Shown one piece after another: positions 46,426 to 57,173 of a DNA stretch of 64,000 nt. The notes under the pieces were generated by a model that was given only the letters and a program-made list of their open reading frames with translations, ran no database searches and had not been told where the DNA came from. Source of the stretch: Enterobacter asburiae (lineage in GTDB: Bacteria; Pseudomonadota; Gammaproteobacteria; Enterobacterales; Enterobacteriaceae); assembly GCF_008080435.1 (NCBI RefSeq), contig NZ_VRKN01000017.1, positions 17,987 through 81,986 on the forward strand, written 5' to 3'. Both the position numbers and the translations under genes were made by a program. Position 1 is the stretch's first letter. Each line of letters begins with the position of its first letter.

Positions 46426-49400
46426 TTACCAGTCCGCGTACGGGATGAGCGGCTGCGGCGGTAAGTCCATATCGCCCTGCCAGCCTGCAGCAGAGTAACG
46501 CACATAGATCAGCGCATGGCTTGGGGTATAGTCTTTCGCTTGCTGGATATCCACGCCCATGCCCACAAACCAGTTGGATGTTACGCGGCGTTCGATAATG
46601 GCCCGCGCGGTATAACCCGTGCCTGAGGAGCTGCTGCCGGTTTCCATCACGCCCCGGTCAGTATAGCGGTCTGGCTCATCGGTCGGGATCAGATTCTGGA
46701 TCGGGTAGCGCAGCTCGTCTTTGGTTTTGGAGTGAGACCAGGACACCGATCCACCCAGCTCCCAGGACCAGTTCTCCGTGCGTTTACGCCAGGTCACCGG
46801 CAGTGCGAAGGAGACATACTCCTGCGGGCTGTAGTAGCCGCCCTGACCCAGGGTATAACCGCTCAGGTCTTTGTCGTAGTGCCAGAGCATATTGGAGACG
46901 CCGACCGTCAGGCGCTCATTGTTTTTATTAATGAGCTTGTAGTAGTAACCCGTCATCCAGCGGACGCGCCAGTTATCTTCCACATTTTTACCCGTCAGCG
47001 TTTCCGCGTTCAGGCTTGACCAGACGCCGTTCGCTTCCCCTTTGTCATAGCTCAGGCTTACGCCGCCACCGGTGGCACGTACGCCGCCCCAGGTGGTGCC
47101 GGTGTTGGTATCTTTTTGCCCGGCAAAGGCCAGCAGAGAGCTGGAGATTGGGCGGCGATGGGCGTTAACGGTATAGCCAACAGGCCCCAGGTCGCTGCTG
47201 TAGCTGATGCCCCCCACCACGTCGACGACGTCAAAGCCCATTGGCGTGGTGCCAATATCCATCGCCCAGGTTTTATTCTGCCAGCCGACGGCAACGCTTG
47301 CGCCATTGTCGGACTGATGGGTATTACCGCTACACGGTGTTTCGTAGCAGGTTCCCCATTTAGGATCGTAAGTCCCGTTATTGTTATCAAATGAACCGGC
47401 GTCCATGTTGACCAGATCGCTTCTGAAGAACATGCGTCCGTCAGAGAGCGGGGCATCCACCTGCAGCATAGTGGTATGCGCTTTCAGATCGGAATAGCCG
47501 CCCGTGCCGCTGGAGCCCCAGTAATCGTGCTGCAGCGTGACGTTAACATCCTGCTGACGGTACAAATCACCGGCATCACTGCGCACGCCGCGCTTCAGCC
47601 AGTCGTCCTTTTCATCGTTACGCGTCAGACGGGTGAAACTGTCGTTGTCGGCCGGACGGGTCGTCGTGACGCCGGACGACACCATCGCATCTTTATAGGT
47701 TTCCAGCGCCTGCTGAGGCTGCCCGTTTTGCGCCTGGAAACGCGCGGCATCACGTAACACCAGTGCGTTTTCCATGGAGCCGGGCTGCGATTTAGCCTGC
47801 GGAATGATTTTGTTGAAGGTCTGTTCTGCGGCAGCGGAATCGCCCAGACCTGCCTGCGCCATCGCGATCCGGCGCTGCATGTTGAGCGACAGCGGCTGGC
47901 CGTTTTGCGCGGCGGGCAGTTTCGCCAGCTCTGCGCGCGCGGCATCTTTGTTACCCTGTGCACTATAAATCTCGGTCAGGCCGAGGATCGCGTCTTCGTT
48001 CTGCGGTTCACGCTGCAGAACAGCGTTGTACGACGTTTTCGCCGACGCCAGATCGCCACGCTGCTGCGCCCAGTCCGCCAGCGTCAGGTCGATGCGGGTG
48101 GAGGTCGGCTGCTGACGCAGAAGGTTTTCCGCCTCCTGCTCTTTGCCGCTGTCGCGTAGACGGTTGGCAGTTTCCAGCACCTGGTTGCTTTGCAGGCGGT
48201 CGGCAAGTTCCTGAATATTGCCGTTCCACTGGCTGCGCGGCAGCGTGTCCAGATGCGCCAGCGCGGCGCGGTCCTGATCGTTTCCGGAAAGATAGAGCCC
48301 GTTGGCATATACCTGATCCGGGTCTGACGGTTTCTGGCTGGCAAGCTGACGCATCAGGGTATCCGCCTGGCTGCGCTGACCCGCGCTGTAGAGATCGCGC
48401 GAGAGACGATAGGTTATCCACACGTCGCCGGGAGAGAGCGCAAGACGACGGCGCTGAATGTCTGCCGCCTGAGCATATTTCCCCTGATTCTCCAGCTGTT
48501 CTGCCTGGGCGGAGAGCTGCTCGTTGGTCAGGCTACGTTCAATATCATCAATGCTCCGGCGCTGGCTGGCGGAGAGAGACTGGATAAACTGCGAGGCCTT
48601 CTCCGGGGACTGCGCGCGGTAAATATTGGCCAGGCCGCGGACCGCATTGCTGTTGCCGCTGTCCATACGCAGCGCCTGGCGATAATAACGTTCCGCCGCG
48701 TCGTTATCTTTACGCGCCGCGGCGGCATCGCCCAGCCCCAGCACAGCATAACTGTCGGTATTGTCGGTACTGCGTGCCTGCTGATAGTAACGCTCCGCCT
48801 GCGCCGGGTTATTCGCCTTCAGCGCCGCATCGCCCTGCTGGATCAGCAGCCAGTAACGGTTAACCTTCAGTAAACTGTCCCATTTACCCCGGTTATCGCT
48901 CTGGGGATCGAGGGCAATCGCCTTTTCAAACTGTGCCACCGCGCGGGCGCGATCGCCTTTCTGGGAATAGGCCTGGCCAAGGGCGCCCACTGCTTCACTG
49001 TCGGCATGGTTGGCGCTGACGGCTTTTTGCAGCTCAGCCACCGCCTTACTCCCCTGCCCGGCATCCACCGCCGCCAGCCCTTCCGCTTTCGCGCGGAACG
49101 CCGGGTCAGCGAGCTGTTTTTGCTGTGCTTCAAGCTGGGCACGCGCCGCCGCGACGCTATCACCGTCGCTGAATACGCTCAGGTATTTTTGCAGCGCGCT
49201 GACGCTGGCGCTGCTGGCAGGCTGGCCTTTGATTTGGTCATACCACATATCTGACGCCTGGCTGCGCCCGTTGGTAGATTTGGCCATCTCCTGCAACACC
49301 GCAAAGCCTTCATCACGGCGTCCGCTCTGGAACAAAAGCTGGGACAGCGTCGTCTGCAGCTGTGTATTTCCGGGGCTGCTGGTATTTATTTTCTTGAGCT

Positions 49401-49908
49401 GGTTAATGGCTGCATTCCGGCGAGCAGGGTCTTTCGCCACGACGTTCCAGTATTCAGTCGCCACGTCGCCGCCCGGCGGGTTGCCGTCAAACAGCTTGTC
49501 ATAGGCGGCAATCGCCTCCTGCGTGTGTCCCGTGGTGGCGAGTAATCGCGCCTGCTGGAGCTGCTGGCGGCCATCCGGCGTGGAAAGCAGCATCGTGTTG
49601 CGTGATGACTGGTACGCACCCGATCCCGGCGCGATCCCTTTCAGACGATCCAGCTCTTTTTGCGCGCCGGCGTTATCGCCCTGGCGCAGCAGGTAGCGAA
49701 AGCGTGCGGCAATGACGTCAGGGTTGTTCGGGTCAATCAGCTCAAGACGATAGAGCGACTGACGAACCAAATCCTCACGCTGTGTCGATTCGCCCAGCCG
49801 AACCTGCTCCAGCAGCTGTTTCTGCTGCGGAGAGTTGGCGGCCTCAGCCAGCGGCATCAGTGCCAGGCCAAGCGATAAAGTGAGTAGATTTACTGTGAAC
49901 TTGCGCAT
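46426..49908 (-). CDS. bcsC: Cellulose synthase outer-membrane export protein BcsC
   Basis: A 1160-residue protein started at ATG 49908 (MRKFTVNLL), with a signal peptide ending near residue 27 (AEAA). About 750 residues of tetratricopeptide repeats follow in the periplasm; the C-terminal 350 residues form the outer-membrane beta-barrel, ending [16 protein letters not shown] with the terminal aromatic. It guides the glucan through the periplasm and across the outer membrane. The start overlaps the bcsZ stop by 19 bp, so its ribosome-binding site lies within bcsZ; a TTG four codons upstream is the alternative. Confidence 0.95.
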   Translation of the reverse strand: MRKFTVNLLTLSLGLALMPLAEAANSPQQKQLLEQVRLGESTQREDLVRQSLYRLELIDPNNPDVIAARFRYLLRQGDNAGAQKELDRLKGIAPGSGAYQSSRNTMLLSTPDGRQQLQQARLLATTGHTQEAIAAYDKLFDGNPPGGDVATEYWNVVAKDPARRNAAINQLKKINTSSPGNTQLQTTLSQLLFQSGRRDEGFAVLQEMAKSTNGRSQASDMWYDQIKGQPASSASVSALQKYLSVFSDGDSVAAARAQLEAQQKQLADPAFRAKAEGLAAVDAGQGSKAVAELQKAVSANHADSEAVGALGQAYSQKGDRARAVAQFEKAIALDPQSDNRGKWDSLLKVNRYWLLIQQGDAALKANNPAQAERYYQQARSTDNTDSYAVLGLGDAAAARKDNDAAERYYRQALRMDSGNSNAVRGLANIYRAQSPEKASQFIQSLSASQRRSIDDIERSLTNEQLSAQAEQLENQGKYAQAADIQRRRLALSPGDVWITYRLSRDLYSAGQRSQADTLMRQLASQKPSDPDQVYANGLYLSGNDQDRAALAHLDTLPRSQWNGNIQELADRLQSNQVLETANRLRDSGKEQEAENLLRQQPTSTRIDLTLADWAQQRGDLASAKTSYNAVLQREPQNEDAILGLTEIYSAQGNKDAARAELAKLPAAQNGQPLSLNMQRRIAMAQAGLGDSAAAEQTFNKIIPQAKSQPGSMENALVLRDAARFQAQNGQPQQALETYKDAMVSSGVTTTRPADNDSFTRLTRNDEKDDWLKRGVRSDAGDLYRQQDVNVTLQHDYWGSSGTGGYSDLKAHTTMLQVDAPLSDGRMFFRSDLVNMDAGSFDNNNGTYDPKWGTCYETPCSGNTHQSDNGASVAVGWQNKTWAMDIGTTPMGFDVVDVVGGISYSSDLGPVGYTVNAHRRPISSSLLAFAGQKDTNTGTTWGGVRATGGGVSLSYDKGEANGVWSSLNAETLTGKNVEDNWRVRWMTGYYYKLINKNNERLTVGVSNMLWHYDKDLSGYTLGQGGYYSPQEYVSFALPVTWRKRTENWSWELGGSVSWSHSKTKDELRYPIQNLIPTDEPDRYTDRGVMETGSSSSGTGYTARAIIERRVTSNWFVGMGVDIQQAKDYTPSHALIYVRYSAAGWQGDMDLPPQPLIPYADW

Positions 49909-50996
49909 TCCTGGCCCCAATCCGGTATTAATTCACCTTGAGCGGTGAAGCGAAAACGATGCTGATCCCATCCTTGCCCAAAGAGAGTCAGCACGTAGCT
50001 GTAATAAGCATTGTTATCGGGAAAATGGTCCGCAACGCGCTGGCGCTGAACCGCCTGGGCATCACGTTGTTGTAAAAACGGCAGCATGGCGGCAGAGAAC
50101 CCGACCGGACCATTGCCGGTGCGTTTACCCGTCGCCACATCCACTTTCTCCGGCGGCACACCCCGTTTCATTGTCTTTGCCGCCATCGGCTGGAAGCGCG
50201 TCAGCAACCGGGTTTTATGAGGATCTTTATCACTCATCATTCCCACCCAGAGATAAACGCGGATGGCGTCGTAGCCGCCCACCAGCGTCTTATCCTGCTG
50301 TAACCGCCAGCCTCTGGTTTTCTGATACTGCACCCAGTCCGGCGAAAAACCTTTCGGCGCACTCTCCAGCAGCAGGCGCAAATTGGTTTCACGAAGCTGG
50401 GTCCACGGGGCACCAAAACGCGTGAAATAACTCGCTAACTGCGGAGGTAGATAACTGGGGTTAAAGCGCCAGACGTGTTCATCGGCAAAACCGACTTTAC
50501 CAGGAAGCAGCATTGCGCCGAGCCCCGGCACTTTCACCACTTCCTCGCTGTCAATGCGTTTCAGCAGTGCCTTACCCGTGCGGGTATAGTCCGGATGTTT
50601 CCACAACCGACCCGCTTCGAGCAGAGACCATGCAATCCAGACATCGGCGTCAGAGGCGGAATTAGTATCAATCACCGCCCACGTTTCTTTATCTTTCTGA
50701 CCCCATAGCCAGGCAGGCAGATGGTCGTTGAGATTACCGCTGGCAAGATTATCGCGCGTCCACGTCAGAAGCTGGTCAAACGCGTTGCGATCGTTCGCCG
50801 CCAGGGCAAAGAACAAGGCGTAGCTTTGCCCTTCCGACGTCGTAATTTTGCGCGTGTCACTGGGATCAACGACGCGCCCGCCCTCACTGATGTAATCCTT
50901 TTTAAACTGCTCCCAGGCAGGCCAGGTACAGGCGGCGCGAAGAGGAAGCGCCGCCAGCATCAACGCTGCTAATGCACACCAGCGAAAGGCTTTCAT
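49890..50996 (-). CDS. bcsZ: Cellulose biosynthesis endoglucanase BcsZ (GH8)
   Basis: A 368-residue periplasmic glycosyl hydrolase family 8 enzyme, the E. coli length. A signal peptide ends near RAACTWP. The general acid Glu lies in [12 protein letters not shown] (about residue 55) and the catalytic Asp in [11 protein letters not shown] (about residue 243). It trims the nascent cellulose chain and affects fibre quality. It sits between bcsB and bcsC as usual, 6 bp after the bcsB stop. Confidence 0.95.
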   Translation of the reverse strand: MKAFRWCALAALMLAALPLRAACTWPAWEQFKKDYISEGGRVVDPSDTRKITTSEGQSYALFFALAANDRNAFDQLLTWTRDNLASGNLNDHLPAWLWGQKDKETWAVIDTNSASDADVWIAWSLLEAGRLWKHPDYTRTGKALLKRIDSEEVVKVPGLGAMLLPGKVGFADEHVWRFNPSYLPPQLASYFTRFGAPWTQLRETNLRLLLESAPKGFSPDWVQYQKTRGWRLQQDKTLVGGYDAIRVYLWVGMMSDKDPHKTRLLTRFQPMAAKTMKRGVPPEKVDVATGKRTGNGPVGFSAAMLPFLQQRDAQAVQRQRVADHFPDNNAYYSYVLTLFGQGWDQHRFRFTAQGELIPDWGQECASSQ

Positions 50997-51002
50997 CTCA
51001 TC

Positions 51003-53423
51003 TTACTCATCCGGGTTCAGGCGACGACGGCTGATGATACGCAGCAGACGCCACAGCACCCATGCCAGCAAGACCACACTGACCGCAGCCAGGATGGCGA
51101 GCAGAACCGGATGATTCGCCATCGCATACCACAGGTGTTCGAACCACGGCAGATGGCCCACGTAGTACACATCGCCTACGCGCAGGCTATTGACGCCGGA
51201 CTCACGGATCACCGACACGGAACCAAACATCGCGGCACGTTTACCGCTGTCGTTCATGGCCGTATTGAGCAGTTCATACCCGCGCGGGCTGTCCGCCAGG
51301 AGAGCCACCACGCTACGCTGGTCGTTGTAAGGGGACTGGAAGCCCACCACCGCGGCCATTGCCCCCTGAGACGTTACCGTCGTCTGCGCGCTGGCCTGAC
51401 GATCGTTCTCATCCGGCATAATGCTCGGGAACTCGGTCTGGCGCAGCGGCGTGTTAACCCAGGACTGGGCCGCTTTCACCAGCAGATCGATACGTTTGTC
51501 ATCTTTCAGCTTATCCGGAATGGTACCGATCACCATGATGTCAGCATCTTTGTTCTGGATCTGGCTGCCATCGTCCGTCAACGTGACGTTAATCACCGGT
51601 AATCCCGTCTGTCCCCCAACAGTCGCCATGGTGTCCAGCAGGGTCGTGACCTGCCCTTCGTTTGGCGCTTTTGGCATCACCACAATGGACTCAGAGAGAT
51701 CGGCCATGCGGCTGAACGGGAAGCCCGCGTTAGCAAAGGCACGCAGATCCGGCATCGCCAGGAAGTGATAGTACTTCGAGAAGTCGATGGTCGACTCATC
51801 GCCAATCACGACGTGGTTCTGTACGGGCTGGAAGGTGATGCAGTTCTCCGCCGAACCGCCAGGTATCGGGTTCATGTACTGGAAGTCAAAGCGCAGCTGG
51901 TTTATCGCGCCAAGCTTCAGTGCCGGGATAGAAACATCCGTTTTACCGTCCAGCAGACCTTGCAACACCGGCAGGCGAAGCATCAGGCGGTTAGAATCCT
52001 GCGTGCTTTGCAGGCTGAAAGATTGCAGGAACTGGTTGTTCAGGCTGATATCCATGCGCGAGCTGTCTTTGGTCGCTGGCGCGGTATAACGGTAGTTCAG
52101 ATTGATATCAATGCCGTTGGTACGCAGCAGGTACAGATCCGGCGGCAGATTCATTGAGAGGCTAATTGGCGCGGGCTCAAGCCCCGACGCCTGCAGCTGT
52201 TCTTCATAGGTTTTCAGCTCGCCAAATGTCACCGCACGGTCGGTACGCACCCAGTTTGGCGCATCATAAGGTTTACGCGCCAGCAGCGGTTTGACCTCAT
52301 CCACCACCACGCTGTTGCCACGGAAAAGGACGTTGCCCTGGGCAATCGCTTTTGCGGCCTGCACCAGATCTTTATCATCACGACCAAAGACCACCAGCAG
52401 CTTCACATACGGGTTTTCCGGGTGGTTTATCATCTCAACGGTCGGCGCTTTGACCTCCGGATGATCGCGCAGGAAGGCCGGGCGTTTCGCGTTGGTCGCA
52501 AACACAATGGCATTTCTGTCCGGCAGTTTGTCATACATTGCCGGGAAGCTCTGACCACGCCAGCCGGCACGTGAACCAAACCAGGATGCCACAATGGTGG
52601 CAGCCAGCTGCTCGGTCACGTCCGGGGACGACGCAAACACAATCGGCAGCGTGAGCGGACGGTTATCACGCGGATCAAAGAACGGAACCGGGAATGCAGA
52701 GAGATCGTTTTTCAGCGCCAGCGACTGGTAGGTCATCTGCAGCGAGGAGTTACGTCCGACGTCCATCCACAGCGTGCTACTGGCAGGATTTCCGCAGACA
52801 TCGCGGTAGTGACCAATAAACTCCAGACGGATACGGTTAAAGTCGGTGATGAACAGCGGGTTGATCGGCACCTGCGCCTGGGTTTTCTTACCCAGTTGCT
52901 CTTTGGTGACCGGCAGAACGTCCATCAGCTCGTCATTCAGGTAGACCTTAAGTTGAGACTCCGTCGGCAACAGCGACGGTGACGGGGTGTATTCAAGGTT
53001 CAGCACCGCATGAGAGACGACCTCATCGCTGCGCATGCCAAATTCAATACCGCCGTTAGGGTTGATGCCACTCAGCACCATACTGCCCGGAGGCGGCGCA
53101 ATTTGCGCGAAGGTCAGCTTCACGTCCCGTGACGGCGCATTGTCCGCGACGATGGGCGCATTCGCCCCCCGGACGCCCGGCATCACCTGCCCGATGACCT
53201 GCCCATCTGCCGGCAGGGTGTTCCCCTCCGTTGGCTGGTTCGGAATAATGTTTTCTGTTTGACCAGGTGCCGCGGTGACAACCGGATCGGTTGCTTGCGC
53301 GACGACAGGTACCGTTGGCGCAGGCGTTGCCGCTGCGTTACCAGGAGCTGCGTTAGCCATTGTTGCGGGGAGGACATTCATCCCCATTGCCACTGCACAT
53401 AACCAGGAAAGTTTTGTTTTCAT
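51003..53423 (-). CDS. bcsB: Cellulose synthase regulatory subunit BcsB
   Basis: An 806-residue periplasmic protein with an N-terminal signal (MKTKLSWLCAVAMGMNVLPA), a low-complexity Ala/Pro/Thr linker, two carbohydrate-binding plus flavodoxin-like repeats, and a C-terminal transmembrane anchor (about 770-793). It begins 10 bp downstream of bcsA; an upstream in-frame start lies inside bcsA. Slightly longer than E. coli BcsB (779), the difference being in the N-terminal linker. It couples BcsA to BcsC and is essential for synthesis. Confidence 0.94.
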   Translation of the reverse strand: MKTKLSWLCAVAMGMNVLPATMANAAPGNAAATPAPTVPVVAQATDPVVTAAPGQTENIIPNQPTEGNTLPADGQVIGQVMPGVRGANAPIVADNAPSRDVKLTFAQIAPPPGSMVLSGINPNGGIEFGMRSDEVVSHAVLNLEYTPSPSLLPTESQLKVYLNDELMDVLPVTKEQLGKKTQAQVPINPLFITDFNRIRLEFIGHYRDVCGNPASSTLWMDVGRNSSLQMTYQSLALKNDLSAFPVPFFDPRDNRPLTLPIVFASSPDVTEQLAATIVASWFGSRAGWRGQSFPAMYDKLPDRNAIVFATNAKRPAFLRDHPEVKAPTVEMINHPENPYVKLLVVFGRDDKDLVQAAKAIAQGNVLFRGNSVVVDEVKPLLARKPYDAPNWVRTDRAVTFGELKTYEEQLQASGLEPAPISLSMNLPPDLYLLRTNGIDINLNYRYTAPATKDSSRMDISLNNQFLQSFSLQSTQDSNRLMLRLPVLQGLLDGKTDVSIPALKLGAINQLRFDFQYMNPIPGGSAENCITFQPVQNHVVIGDESTIDFSKYYHFLAMPDLRAFANAGFPFSRMADLSESIVVMPKAPNEGQVTTLLDTMATVGGQTGLPVINVTLTDDGSQIQNKDADIMVIGTIPDKLKDDKRIDLLVKAAQSWVNTPLRQTEFPSIMPDENDRQASAQTTVTSQGAMAAVVGFQSPYNDQRSVVALLADSPRGYELLNTAMNDSGKRAAMFGSVSVIRESGVNSLRVGDVYYVGHLPWFEHLWYAMANHPVLLAILAAVSVVLLAWVLWRLLRIISRRRLNPDE

Positions 53424-53433
53424 CGCGTTATCA

Positions 53434-56049
53434 TCATTGTTGAGCCATAACCGGGTCCGCCTGCTTCGCCTCATCCCGCTCAGGACGACGAGGAATGAAC
53501 GACACGACCCAGGAAACCAGCGAAGTAAGTGACCGGAAAATTAATTTCACCGACGACGGGGCAAATTCTGCAAGGTGACGATAGCCACGGAACCCCAGCT
53601 TCAGAATATCCAGCAGGCTTTCCAGAGGTTTATCTTCAGGGAAGCTGTCCTGCCAGATAGCCCACGTATCCGCGCGGGCAAACGTACACTGCACAAAATC
53701 GATATGTTGCTTTTTGGTCAACGGCATCAGCTGCAGACCGACTTCATTGCCCGTCACGCGAACAACCTGCGTCGGGAAGACATACTCCTGCTGACCGCGC
53801 TTAAGCAGCAGGTTAACTTTCTGCCCTTCCAGCACCTTCGCCTGGCCGTTGATTTTGATCCCCAGACCACCGTCAGAGAAGTCGTGCACGGTACAGGAGA
53901 AGAGGTGGCCATCTTCACGGGCGATCGCCGCAGGCATGCAGATTTCAACGCGATGCGCACGACGAACCTGTTTGCTCTCCACCGACACCGCCACCGCGCC
54001 GCCGAGGATAATCAGGTTGTAGAAGACCCAGGCCATACTCACGAAGACGGTCAGGATTTCGTTTTCCGGGCCGTAGAAGTAACGCCAGATACCGGCGATG
54101 ACGCCAACGATATTCAGCAATACCAGGAAGATATACGGACGGGAGATCACCCAGTCGACGTACTCCTCTTCCACCAGACCACCCTTCGCGGTGACGTTGA
54201 ATTTCCCTTTATGCGGGTTAATCAGCGCCACCATCGTCGGCGGCGCGATGTACCAGGCCAGCACCGTTTCGTAGATTTCACTCCAGAAGGAATGGCGGTA
54301 TTTACCCTGTATCTTCGAGTTCGTCAGGCTCGCGTGGATCATGTGCGGCAGAACGAACAACGCAATCATTAGCGCGGGAGCGTAAATGATATAAGCGTGA
54401 AGGAGCAGGAACGCCAGCGGCGCGGTCAGGAAGATTAGCCGCGGGATACCGGATAAGAAGTGGAACATGGCGTTGACGTAGCAGAGACGTTGCGCCAGCT
54501 TGAGCCCTTTCCCTATCAGTGGGTTATCGAGACGGAAAATCTGCACCATCCCGCGTGCCCAGCGAATACGCTGACCAATGTGCGCCGACAGTGACTCCGT
54601 TGCCAGACCGGCAGCCTGCGGAATACGCATATAGGCCGAGGTATAGCCACGACGGTGCAGACGCAGAGAGGTGTGCGCATCTTCAGTCACCGTTTCGACG
54701 GCGATGCCGCCAATTTCATCCAGCGGTTTACGGCGGATAACCGCACAGGAGCCGCAGAAGAAGGTGGCATCCCACATATCGTTTCCGTCCTGCACCAGGC
54801 CATAGAACAGCGTGCCTTCGTTCGGGGTTTTACGGAAACGGCCAAGGTTACGTTCAAACGGATCCGGCGAGAAGAAGTGGTGCGGCGTCTGCATCATCGC
54901 CAGCTCTTTCTCCTTCAGGAACCAGCCCATGGTCATTTGCAGGAACGAGCGCGTCGGCACGTGATCACAGTCAAAGATCGAGACAAACTCCCCTGTGGCA
55001 TACTTCAACGCGTTGTTGATGTTCCCGGCTTTAGCATGTTCGTGAGTCGGACGGGCGATGTACTCGACGCCGACCTCCTCTGCGAACTGGCGGAACGCCG
55101 GACGGTTGCCGTCATCCAGGATCCAGACCTTGAGCTTATCTTTCGGCCAGTCGATGCCCAGCGCGGCATAAATGGTGTTTTTCACCACGCTCAGATCTTC
55201 GTTGTAGGTCGGAACAAAGAGATCAACAGTTGGCCACTGCGCGGTGTCTTTTGGCAGCGGAACCGGCTGGCGGTTAAGCGGCCAAATGACCTGGAAATAG
55301 CCCAGCACCAGCACTATCCAGGCGTAGGTTTCTGCAAACAGCAGCACCAGACCGCACACCAGGCTGACCGGGTCGTCCCAGTTCAGGGTTGAGGTATAAC
55401 GCCACCAGATGTAGCGACAGGAGACGGTCAACGACAACACAATCAGCATCAGCGCCGAGAAGCGGCCCGGAATACGGCGGACCAGCAACGCCACGCCCCA
55501 CAGCAGGATCAGGAAGGTGAACTGCGCCACAGGGTTGAAAGGTTGCGTAATACAGACCAGCGCCAGAATGAGCGAGAACACGACGATCACGCCGAGGATA
55601 AAACGCCGCAAGCCCGGATGGAGATGCCCGAGCTCTTTATGGTTATCCAGATGGCTGGTCTTATCGCTTACGTTGTTGGGCAGTTTATCCAGCCACTGGT
55701 GATAGCGTTCACGTAACTGCTGCACGCGGGAGAAACTGCGCCAGTGCGGCGTTATTTTCTCTGAGCGGGATGACGTGACCACCAGCCAGATAGCCTGAAT
55801 AAGATAACGCGCCGGATCCAAAGGACGCGGTCGGTTGGGATTAATGTGCGGATATAGCTCACTGTGCCGTGCACGTATGCGCTGCCAGCGCGGGTGTTCG
55901 AGTGGAATAAACATCCAGGCCAGAATCATCCAGAAACAGCCAAGCGCGGCGCTAAATGCCGAAGCGCCGTACCGGCGGAAATGCCGGTAATGTTCGCTCA
56001 AACGCGAACTGACCGGTGGGATGAGTAACCAGCTGGCGAGACGACTCAT
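53434..56049 (-). CDS. bcsA: Cellulose synthase catalytic subunit BcsA
   Basis: An 871-residue GT2 processive synthase begun at ATG 56049 (MSRLASWLLI) with GGGAG 7 nt upstream. Catalytic motifs in order: ILDDGNRP, FDCDHVP (DxD), TEDAHTS (TED) and QRIRWARG (QxxRW). The C-terminal PilZ domain has RRAHRVE and DFSDGGLGIK, the c-di-GMP-binding elements. It polymerises UDP-glucose and extrudes the chain through its own membrane pore when c-di-GMP is bound. It overlaps bcsQ by 4 bp. Confidence 0.96.
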   Translation of the reverse strand: MSRLASWLLIPPVSSRLSEHYRHFRRYGASAFSAALGCFWMILAWMFIPLEHPRWQRIRARHSELYPHINPNRPRPLDPARYLIQAIWLVVTSSRSEKITPHWRSFSRVQQLRERYHQWLDKLPNNVSDKTSHLDNHKELGHLHPGLRRFILGVIVVFSLILALVCITQPFNPVAQFTFLILLWGVALLVRRIPGRFSALMLIVLSLTVSCRYIWWRYTSTLNWDDPVSLVCGLVLLFAETYAWIVLVLGYFQVIWPLNRQPVPLPKDTAQWPTVDLFVPTYNEDLSVVKNTIYAALGIDWPKDKLKVWILDDGNRPAFRQFAEEVGVEYIARPTHEHAKAGNINNALKYATGEFVSIFDCDHVPTRSFLQMTMGWFLKEKELAMMQTPHHFFSPDPFERNLGRFRKTPNEGTLFYGLVQDGNDMWDATFFCGSCAVIRRKPLDEIGGIAVETVTEDAHTSLRLHRRGYTSAYMRIPQAAGLATESLSAHIGQRIRWARGMVQIFRLDNPLIGKGLKLAQRLCYVNAMFHFLSGIPRLIFLTAPLAFLLLHAYIIYAPALMIALFVLPHMIHASLTNSKIQGKYRHSFWSEIYETVLAWYIAPPTMVALINPHKGKFNVTAKGGLVEEEYVDWVISRPYIFLVLLNIVGVIAGIWRYFYGPENEILTVFVSMAWVFYNLIILGGAVAVSVESKQVRRAHRVEICMPAAIAREDGHLFSCTVHDFSDGGLGIKINGQAKVLEGQKVNLLLKRGQQEYVFPTQVVRVTGNEVGLQLMPLTKKQHIDFVQCTFARADTWAIWQDSFPEDKPLESLLDILKLGFRGYRHLAEFAPSSVKLIFRSLTSLVSWVVSFIPRRPERDEAKQADPVMAQQ

Positions 56050-56798
56050 ACAGAACTCCCTGCATGCTCCGCCCTGTTGGCGAAGTTCAGCAGACACCAG
56101 TTAGCCAGCGTCAGGATCTCTTCTGCCGCCAGTGAATCGCTGCGGTATTCGCCGAGCGGTTGCTTAGACGCAAGGCATTCCGCCATTCCCTCATCACGAT
56201 GGATGACAATGGGAAGCAGACGGCGCTGGCTTTGCAGCCACACCTGATACAGATCGTCCTGGATCTGGCTGCCAATGCGCAAATCGTTAATCAGGATATG
56301 GCCATTTTGAGGTAGCCCCTGCTGATGCAGGCGGATATGGCAGTTCGCATCGACGTTGACGATGGAAAGGACATGATCGCACTGCGCGATAAGTTGTCGG
56401 GTCAGCGTGCCGGCGCCGTGCGGCAGATCCAGCAGGATCCACTTGTAGTGTCCTTTTTCTTTCAGGGTTTGCAGCGCCATCGTGAACTGCGAAAACAGAC
56501 GCTGATACGCGGCTTCATTCTCGCGTTCCGTGGTGGTCAGTTGACCAAACGGCAGCAGATCAAGCTGGGAGGTATAGCGCATCCCTGCATCCTGCCAGTC
56601 TTTATCATCAAGCAGCGCGCGGGCCCAGCCCTCTTCGCGAGAAAAGTCGACGTTAAACGACATACGCAACAAATTATCGGCGCAGGCGTCAATCACCAGC
56701 ACCGATTCACCTAAAAGCTGTAATGACCACGCCAGCGCCGCGGTAACTGATGTGGTACCCACACCGCCACGGACACCCTGTAATCCGAGTATGGCCAT
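56046..56798 (-). CDS. bcsQ: Cellulose biosynthesis ParA/MinD-like protein BcsQ
   Basis: A 250-residue MinD-family protein, full length, unlike the interrupted bcsQ of E. coli K-12. The phosphate loop is RGGVGTTSVTAALAW, in which the two lysines of the usual KGGxGKT are replaced by Arg and Thr, a feature of BcsQ. It localises the Bcs complex at the pole in E. coli and with BcsR supports BcsA/BcsB assembly. Start is ATG 56798 with GGGAG upstream; one codon upstream is only a TTG. Confidence 0.93.
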   Translation of the reverse strand: MAILGLQGVRGGVGTTSVTAALAWSLQLLGESVLVIDACADNLLRMSFNVDFSREEGWARALLDDKDWQDAGMRYTSQLDLLPFGQLTTTERENEAAYQRLFSQFTMALQTLKEKGHYKWILLDLPHGAGTLTRQLIAQCDHVLSIVNVDANCHIRLHQQGLPQNGHILINDLRIGSQIQDDLYQVWLQSQRRLLPIVIHRDEGMAECLASKQPLGEYRSDSLAAEEILTLANWCLLNFANRAEHAGSSV

Positions 56799-56809
56799 CA
56801 ATGGCTCCC

Positions 56810-56998
56810 TTATTGTTGATGGGCGAATTCGGCTAATAGCGGCCAGCGTTTAATAGCCGCAGCCAACTGTTCCCGCTGGGAAATATCGGTGTAATCTATT
56901 TCAGGTAAAGAAAAGGCCTGCGTCAGCGCCAGAAAATCGTTTTGGAATGTGTAACCCAGGGTCGAATCGACTGGGGTACCGGGTTCGTTATTATCCAT
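56810..56998 (-). CDS. bcsR: Cellulose biosynthesis protein BcsR
   Basis: A 62-residue protein, the E. coli length, begun at ATG 56998 (MDNNEPGTP). The C-terminal part EIDYTDISQREQLAAAIKRW is strongly conserved. It binds BcsQ and is needed for stability of the synthase complex. It is the first gene of bcsRQABZC and is separated from the divergent bcsE by 175 bp, which must hold both promoters. Confidence 0.92.
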   Translation of the reverse strand: MDNNEPGTPVDSTLGYTFQNDFLALTQAFSLPEIDYTDISQREQLAAAIKRWPLLAEFAHQQ

Positions 56999-57173
56999 TC
57001 TTTTTTCCATCCCTTTGCGTAGAATCGCCAGATCAGAAGTAGCGAGGCATCCTGCCCTATGAAATTTCATTTACATGCTAAATCTGATGTTCTTTAATTT
57101 CAATGTTAGGTTTATTTCTACGCTTTCGCTAGTAAACTGAGATACAGATAAATTAGACGAAAAGAGGGACACC

